64,000 nt of DNA from Ashinkailepas kermadecensis (lineage: Eukaryota > Arthropoda > Thecostraca > Neolepadidae): NCBI GenBank assembly GCA_034440615.1, contig JAOTOM010005183.1:640501-704500 (forward strand), in the 5' to 3' direction. The notes beneath the pieces are model-generated. The model did no database searches, had not been told where the DNA came from, and saw only the letters and a program-made list of their open reading frames with translations. Shown here in pieces: positions 57,911 to 64,000 of the stretch. A program made the translations under genes and the position numbers. Positions within the stretch are counted from its first letter, which is position 1, and each line of letters opens with the position of its first letter.

Positions 57911-59239
57911 GTGAGACGCCGCTGCTGCCTAGCTGGGCCAGGTACAGTACATCTCCGACAAGACGGGCACTCTGACACAGGTGAGACGCCGCTGCTGCCT
58001 AGCTGGGCCAGGTACAGTGCATCTCAGACCGGACTCTGAAGGTGATTGCCAGGTGCAGTACATCTTCTCCGACAAGACGGGCACTCTGACACAGGTAAGA
58101 CGCCGCTGCTGCCTAGCTGAGCCAGGTGCAGTACATCTTCTCTGACAAGACCGGCACTCTGACACAGGTGAGACGCCGCTGCTGCCTAGCTGGGCCAGGT
58201 ACAGTGCATCTTCTCTGACAAGACCCTCTGACGCAGGTGAGACGCCGCTGCCGCCTGGTGGGGTCACCATGCAGTGTATTTCGGTCGTTGACGACATATC
58301 GACCAGCACGTACCCGGACATCCTATATCTATAACGCCCTACGTCTTGAGTTTTGTCAGAACAAGTGCATATGCTAATCGTGTGTGTAGTATCTAGCTCC
58401 GCAGTTATGAGGTTCCTCAAATCAGCGGTCAAGGAGTTGTGCCCTCGGGCATCATTGAGGGGTTACCCGATGAAGATGCCTTTGAAGGCCTGTAACTAAG
58501 TGATTGTTGACCTAAGTTATAGCAAAAACCTATGTATCGTTGAGCGCGCCATCATATATTTGTATCCTTTGGCTGTGTCATAATTTGGGTTCATAATTTG
58601 TTGAGGTGTCCCCGTGACCCGAGTTAAGAAAACCTGTCTTTGACACCGACATTCACAGCTGCAATTTAAAAATTCAGAAGCTGTCTTTGATATTTTACCT
58701 TCAAAGCAAGATGGGAGTTTTCATCCTAACGCATATATGGCTGTTTTTCGCGGCACGTATAGTTCACCGTCGTGATAGTATCAACGTTTACATGAAACAG
58801 TACACTACTAAGATGAAATAGTTTAGCGTTTAAAATAATGATCAAGTGTGGAAGTTCTTCATCTTGTGATTGTTCAGCCAAGCCCCCACACTATGCATAA
58901 TGGTGACCTCGATAAATCAGCTTAAAAGTGAGTTATGGACATTGTGGGGGAATGTTTTATGAGCTATGCCATAGATGACAACTAGGTACTACAAAAGCTG
59001 TTACGGCGGCCACTTCTGCCTGGTTACACCGACCTCGTTTCCTTGCCTATTGGCCTTCCTGTCGTGTGTTGTCCCATCGTTTGCCATTACTCAGTCAATG
59101 ACCAGTTCTATAACTATGTTTTCCAGTTCTTTCGGCTGCTACAGGTGCCGTCCGCCGGTCTACGCTTGACTCCCACGTACTCCTCGTGTGTGACCGGCCG
59201 ATCAACGTGTGTTACCTCATTGCCGCGTTTACTCTGCAG
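57911..59239 (+). other. ATP8B intron 9 (1329 bp)
   Basis: Its first 330 bp are the exon 9 end duplications; the remainder (58260-59239) is AT-rich DNA without recognisable features. Confidence 0.8.
57931..58236 (+). repeat. Tandem partial duplications of ATP8B exon 9 3' end plus 5' splice site
   Basis: Exon-9-like segments occur at 57931-57980, 58001-58050 (truncated and rearranged), 58051-58094, 58115-58167 and 58188-58236. Four end in CAG followed by GTGAGA or GTAAGA at 57981, 58095, 58168 and 58237. Segments 57933-57980 (48 nt), 58053-58094 (42 nt) and 58117-58167 (51 nt) keep the DKTGTLTQ frame with lengths divisible by three; 58188-58236 has lost bases in the motif. Those at 57933 and 58117 follow CTGCCTAG, which resembles a 3' splice site, but the intervening 22-nt pieces look too short to be introns. 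Read-through from 57911 meets a stop at about 58037. Best seen as intronic duplicated exon fragments. Confidence 0.85.
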
Positions 59240-59332
59240 AACATCATGGACTTCAACAAGTGTTCGATAGCCGGTCGCAGCTACGGCGAATACGTCGACC
59301 CCGTCATTGGCGAGGTCATGGAACCCACCGAG
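59240..59332 (+). CDS. ATP8B: ATP8B exon 10: P-domain/N-domain linker (residues 412-442)
   Basis: After TTTACTCTGCAG the exon reads NIMDFNKCSIAGRSYGEYVD and continues to EVMEPTE, matching the N-I-M-x-F-x-K-C-S-I-x-G-x-x-Y-G block that directly follows DKTGTLTQ in P4-ATPases. Phase 0 at both ends; donor GTGAGA. The first 20 nt of the following intron resemble those after exon 9. No further exon was recognised between 59333 and the window end, so the nucleotide-binding domain exons should lie to the right. Confidence 0.94.
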
Positions 59333-59931
59333 GTGAGACGCTGCCGACCCGCCTGGCCTGCGACCTCCCGCTCTGTCTAGTCGTCACACCCATCCACTAT
59401 CTCCGTTGTCCTTGCTCACTATCCGAGCACAGAATGGATGGACCTCATCATCTCCGCCACTCATCATCTCCGGATGTAGCCGTGTTTTTGTTCCCCGTCT
59501 GTTGACTCGGCCCCCGTGCTGCGTTTGTCTGTGTGTTGACAATACGGCGGCCATCTGTCCTGTTATCTGTCGGCGCCTCAGAGGCCGGCTTCTCAGTTTC
59601 ATCGTGCCGTCCGAGCGAAGAGCAATCAGATGAGATTTATCGGCTCTGGGGACGCGGCGCCGGCTGGCTGCCGAGGAAGCCGCCGGAAAGCGCGTGCCCT
59701 CTCAGCGGCACACGTGCTGCGGCTGGTAATGCGACGATGGATGGGTTCTCGGGAGTTCGAAATCTGACCACTTCGCGTGGGAAGATTTTCGATTTCATCT
59801 TCATAAGATGTGAAGTATCCAGCTCCACTCTGAAATACTTCGTGTTATAGACTGTTTGTGCTAGACCCCCCCCCCCCCCCCACACACACACACCTCGCAC
59901 TCGATTGTGTCGTGGAAAACTCGATGATGCA

Positions 59932-60216
59932 GTACCCTCTGGGAGCTAGTGCTGCGCCGGTGACTGAGGATGTGGTACCCTCTGGGAGCTAGTGCTGCGC
60001 CGGTGACTGAGGATGTGGTACCCTCTGGGAGCTAGTGCTGCGCCGGTGACTGAGGATGTGGTACCCTCTGGGAGCTAGTGCTGCGCCGGTGACTGAGGAT
60101 GTGGTACCCTCTGGGAGCTAGTGCTGCGCCGGTGACTGAGGATGTGGTACCCTCGGGGAGCTCGTGCTGCGCCGGTGACTGAGGATGTGGTACCCTCGGG
60201 GAGCTAGTGCTGCGCG
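59932..60216 (+). repeat. Minisatellite, 43-bp unit, about 6.6 copies
   Basis: GTACCCTCTGGGAGCTAGTG plus CTGCGCCGGTGACTGAGGATGTG; the first five units are identical and the last two carry CTCGGG. Confidence 0.95.
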
Positions 60217-60782
60217 GATGCAATCGCATTACGCAAATGTTGGGTCTGCAAGTTTTTTTGGGGGGGGAGGGGGCGGATAGGTAGTGTCGTTTTATCATGC
60301 AAGTTTTATGATAGAGAACAATATGTTTGGGCCTCGATACTATGAGCGAGGGAGAAGCCCGAGCGTATCTGCTGGACGTACAATGTACATGTAACAAACG
60401 TTAATCTGAACGGCCAGGCACAGCCCGACTGTCACACTGCAATCCTCGATCACTTTGCATTAGTGTTTGAACTCCTAGTTCCTTCGCTCAGAACTGAGCC
60501 GGAACTTCCAATTTTGATGTTTAGCAACTTTCGTAGCGTATTTTATTCGCAGTGTTCGCATTTTTTTATCAATGAGCTGTTCTTTCGGCGGAGCTCGGTC
60601 AGCCAGCCAGCAGCCTGTCATCATGAAGGCATGTCGTCATGCCAGCGGCGGATCCGGAATTGTCATGGGCACGCTCGTCTGGACGGGTGCCATTGCGAAA
60701 TGGCGCCCCTCCAGACCGCGTCAAATGCGAAATCGATCGGTATGGGCTGCCCGGAAGAATAAACATCGCGACTCCTGAACTC

Positions 60783-62280
60783 TGGCCGTCAGATGTGATG
60801 CAGGGAAGCACACCACCGATATGCATTGGCTGCCAGATGTGATACAGAGGCACGCATCACCGATATACATTGGCCGTCAGATATGATACAGAGACGCGCA
60901 CCACTAATATGCACTGGCTGCCAGATGTGATACAGAGGCACGCATCACCGATATACAGTGGCCGTCAGATGTGATGCAGGGAAGCACACCACCGATATGC
61001 ATTGGCTGCCAGATGTGATACAGAGGCACGCATCACTGATATGCATTGGCCGTCAGATATGATACAGAGACGCACACCACTAATATGCACTGGCTGTCAG
61101 ATGTGATACAGAGGCACGCATCACCGATATACACTGGCTGTCAGATGTGATACAGAGACGCGCACCACCAATATGCACTGGCTGCCAGATGTGATACAGA
61201 GGCACGCATCACCGATATACATTGGCCGTCAGATATGATACAGAGACGCGCACCACTAATATGCACTGGCTGCCAGATCTGATACAGAGGCACGCATCAC
61301 CGACATACATTGGCCGTCACATATGATAGAGAGACGCGCACCACTAATATGCACTGGCTGTCAGATGTGATACAGAGGCACGCATCACCGATATGCATTG
61401 GCCGTGAGATATGATACAGAGACGCGCACCACTAATATGCACTGGCTGCCAGATGTGATACAGAGGCACGCATCACCGATATACAGTGGCCGTCAGATGT
61501 GATGCAGGGAAGCACACCACCGATATGCATTGGCTGCCAGATGTGATACAGAGGCACGCATCACCGATATACATTGGCCGTCAGATATGATACAGAGACG
61601 CGCACCACTAATATGCACTGGCTGCCAGATGTGATACAGAGGCACGCATCACCGATATACATTGGCCGTCAGATATGATACAGAGACGCGCACCACTAAT
61701 ATGCACTGGCTGTCAGATGTGATACAGAGGCACGCATCACCGATATATATTGGCCGTCAGATATGATACAGAGACGCGCACCACTAATATGCACTGGCAG
61801 TCAGATATGATACAGAGACACGCGCCACCGATATACACTGGCTGTCAGATGTGATACAGAGACGCGCACCACCAATATGCACTGGCTGCCAGATGTGATA
61901 CAGAGGCACGCATCACCGATATACATTGGCCGTCAGATATGAGACAGAGACGCGCACCACTAATATGCACTGGCTGTCAGATGTGATACAGAGGCACGCA
62001 TCACCGATACACATTGGCCGTCAGATATAATACAGAGACGCGCACCACTAATATGCACTGGCTGCCAGATGTGATACAGAGGCACGCATCACCGATATAC
62101 ATTGGCCGTCAGATATGATACAGAGACGCGCACCACTAATATGCACTGGCATTCAGATATGATACAGAGACACGCGCCACCGATATACACTGGCCGTCAG
62201 ATGTGACACAAAAGCGCTCATCACCCATATACATTGGCCGTCGGATGTGATACAGAGACGCGCGCCACCGATATACATTT
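60783..62280 (+). repeat. Satellite with 44-bp monomers in dimeric higher-order arrangement, about 34 monomers
   Basis: Monomer A TGGCTGCCAGATGTGATACA plus GAGGCACGCATCACCGATATACAT alternates with monomer B TGGCCGTCAGATATGATACA plus GAGACGCGCACCACTAATATGCAC, an 88-bp higher-order unit. A third type with GATGCAGGGAAGCACACC is at 60783, 60959 and 61487; a fourth with ACACGCGCCACCG is at about 61795 and 62147. Confidence 0.95.
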
Positions 62281-62811
62281 GCCGGCCGCCGGTACCGCTA
62301 TGACCGCGTTCGAGGATCTGTGGTCATTATCCACCTGTTGTGTTTGCCGGCGGTGGCCTCCAGCCACGAACAGTCTCGCCGCTTATCGCGAACGTGACTC
62401 GACGACCCGCAAAAAGATGCCCGCGTCTGTTGCCTAGCAACTGGTGTAATCAGTTCCCAGTGACGTCATTCACGGCCGTCGACGGAGTGGATGTTTGCTG
62501 TGGCTGCCGAGCCGAAGCATCCATTGACGTGAGGATCGGACCAGCACTGGGCTGTGCCGGGCACTTGTTACAGCGTTGGGCCGTTGGCCGCGGTGCCGTT
62601 ACACCTGGCTGTATTGTGCTATGTGGCACAGGTGTCCCGACTGGCCGGTGATAGACCAACTCACTGTCCGCTGAGGTGGCACGCAAGCCAGAATATTGTA
62701 TGGTGCTGCGTGGGAGTCGTGGCATGTCATGTGCACGGAGCCCGGAGCCTGTGACAGAGAGCGCGATGTGGGACTGGGACACGCTATGGCACTGACCATG
62801 GGATCTGGCAC

Positions 62812-63508
62812 TGGCCGTGAGAGCCGGCACACGTCACGAGACTGGCCGTGAGAGCCGGCACACGTCACGAGACTGGCCGTGAGAGCCGGCACACGTCACG
62901 GGACTGTCCGTGAGAGCCGGGACACGTCATGAGACTGGCCGTGAGAGCCGGCACACGTCATGGGACTGGCCGTGAGAGCCGGCACACGTCATGGGACTGG
63001 CCGTGAGAGCCGACATACGTCATGGGACTGGCCGTGAGAGCCGGCATGCGTCATGGGACTGGCCGTGAGAGCCGGGACACGTCATGGGACTGGCCGTGAG
63101 AGCCAGCACACGTCACGGGACTGGCCGTGAGAGCCGGGACACGTCATGGGACTGGCCGTGAGAGCCGGGACACGTCATGGGACTGGCCGTGAGAGCCGGC
63201 ACACGTCATGGGACTGACTGACCGTGAGAGACGGGACACGTCACGGGACTGGCCGTGAGAGCCGGGACACGTCATGGGACTGGCCGTGAGAGCCGGGACA
63301 CGTCACGGGACTGGCCGTGAGAGCCGGCACACGTCATGTGACTGGCCGTGAGAGACGGGACACGTCACGGGACTGGCCGTGAGAGCCGGGACACGTCATG
63401 GGACTGGCCGTGAGAGCCGGGACACGTCATGGGACTGGCCGTGAGAGACGGGACACGTCACGGGACTGGCCGTGAGAGCCGGCACACGTCATGGGACTGG
63501 TCGTGAGA
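62812..63508 (+). repeat. Minisatellite, 31-bp unit, about 22 copies
   Basis: GACTGGCCGTGAGAGCCGGC plus ACACGTCATGG, alternating GGCAC and GGGAC and CATGG and CACGG forms. One unit near 63215 has a 4-bp ACTG duplication. Confidence 0.94.
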
Positions 63509-64000
63509 GCGTGGCCCGTTAGAGGGAGGGGGACAGTTTGCCTGATTGGCGCGAGTCGTGGCGGGAATCATCAGTGTCGCCACTGATGACAGGATGATGG
63601 CGTGACCAATGGCCCGCAGCAATTTATGACCGATGACCAATTGCGTGACCAATGACCCCGCAGCAGCTGAATACCCCAACGGCCGCCGTCAATCGGCGAA
63701 GAGCCCACCATGGTGTTTCGGCCCGTAATGGCTCAGTTGCACTGGCACACGGTGTAGGCACACAACACGTTAGGCATTCCACGCACCGCTTCCATCTGGC
63801 TTCGTACAGCGACCAGCAAAAAGGTAAACCCCATCGCAGGTCAGTGTTGTATTCTTGTTTTCAGGTCTGCAGACGAAGTGTTTTTCTCGTTTGATGATTG
63901 AAATGTGTAATTCTTAACCATTGTGGATATATTAAAAGCTAGCTTGATCTTCAAGATCCAGGAACGACTCAATGTTAGAAAAAATTGTAGATATATATTG

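Larger units (their letters stand above)
59333..64000 (+). other. ATP8B intron 10, 5' part (extends beyond window)
   Basis: Contains a C14/CACA tract (about 59867-59892), three minisatellites and a CRE at 62461. A pyrimidine-rich CAG at about 63865 precedes an open frame without ATPase similarity, so I do not call an exon there. Confidence 0.6.

Noticed and set aside
56419..59239. Introns 8 and 9 have the same length (1329 bp)
   Set aside because: The sequences show no similarity beyond ordinary features; I take the equal length as coincidence.
63860..63895. Possible exon 11 after a TTGTTTTCAG acceptor
   Set aside because: None of the three frames gives ATP8B-like residues and each soon meets a stop; no donor in the right phase.

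Overview
This is a piece of eukaryotic nuclear genome, most likely from an invertebrate and plausibly an arthropod or crustacean (barnacle-like repeat load; the taxon is a guess). Its one recognisable host gene is on the + strand: the 5' two-fifths of a class-1 P4-ATPase (phospholipid flippase) of the ATP8B type. I place ten coding exons at 8195-8243, 11068-11126, 17392-17604, 28638-28843, 34378-34533, 52475-52649, 54318-54387, 56277-56418, 57748-57910 and 59240-59332. All splice phases agree and the exons join into one 442-codon reading frame. It covers the N-terminus, TM1-TM2, the actuator domain with DGET, TM3, TM4 with PISL, and the DKTGTLT phosphorylation site (Asp404). The nucleotide-binding domain, the rest of the P domain and TM5-TM10 must lie beyond the right edge. 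Closest resemblance from memory is to arthropod ATP8B proteins.

Layout: 1-7.7 kb is upstream intergenic DNA made of minisatellites, a 2-kb CACGA-type satellite and retroposon tails. A CpG-rich, CRE-containing promoter-like region (about 7.78-8.19 kb) leads into exon 1. Introns range from 1.3 to 17.9 kb and are crowded with at least 27 unrelated tandem arrays (units of 5 to about 94 bp; by my tally about a quarter of the window). They also hold three tRNA-derived SINE families, very short (41-57 bp) tail-only retroposon insertions with clear target-site duplications, and two dead non-LTR retrotransposons on the - strand (24.8-25.6 kb and about 39.6-42.0 kb). No array falls inside an exon.

The most unusual signal is repeated duplication of exon-intron junctions of the ATPase gene itself. 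The 3' end of exon 9, with the phosphorylation motif and the 5' splice site, is tandemly repeated in the next 330 bp, with some copies still in frame. The 3' end of exon 4 and the 5' end of exon 5 each have a decayed neighbouring copy. Other signals are a tail-only retroposon family with a conserved stem, a 44-bp satellite with dimeric higher-order structure, a tandem array of perfect CRE sites and a perfect 20-bp AP-1-containing inverted repeat in intron 1.

Many long open frames lie in the tandem arrays. They arise because the units lack stop codons, usually in several frames at once, and I do not annotate them as genes. I saw no rRNA, functional tRNA, CRISPR array, bacterial operon or viral gene.
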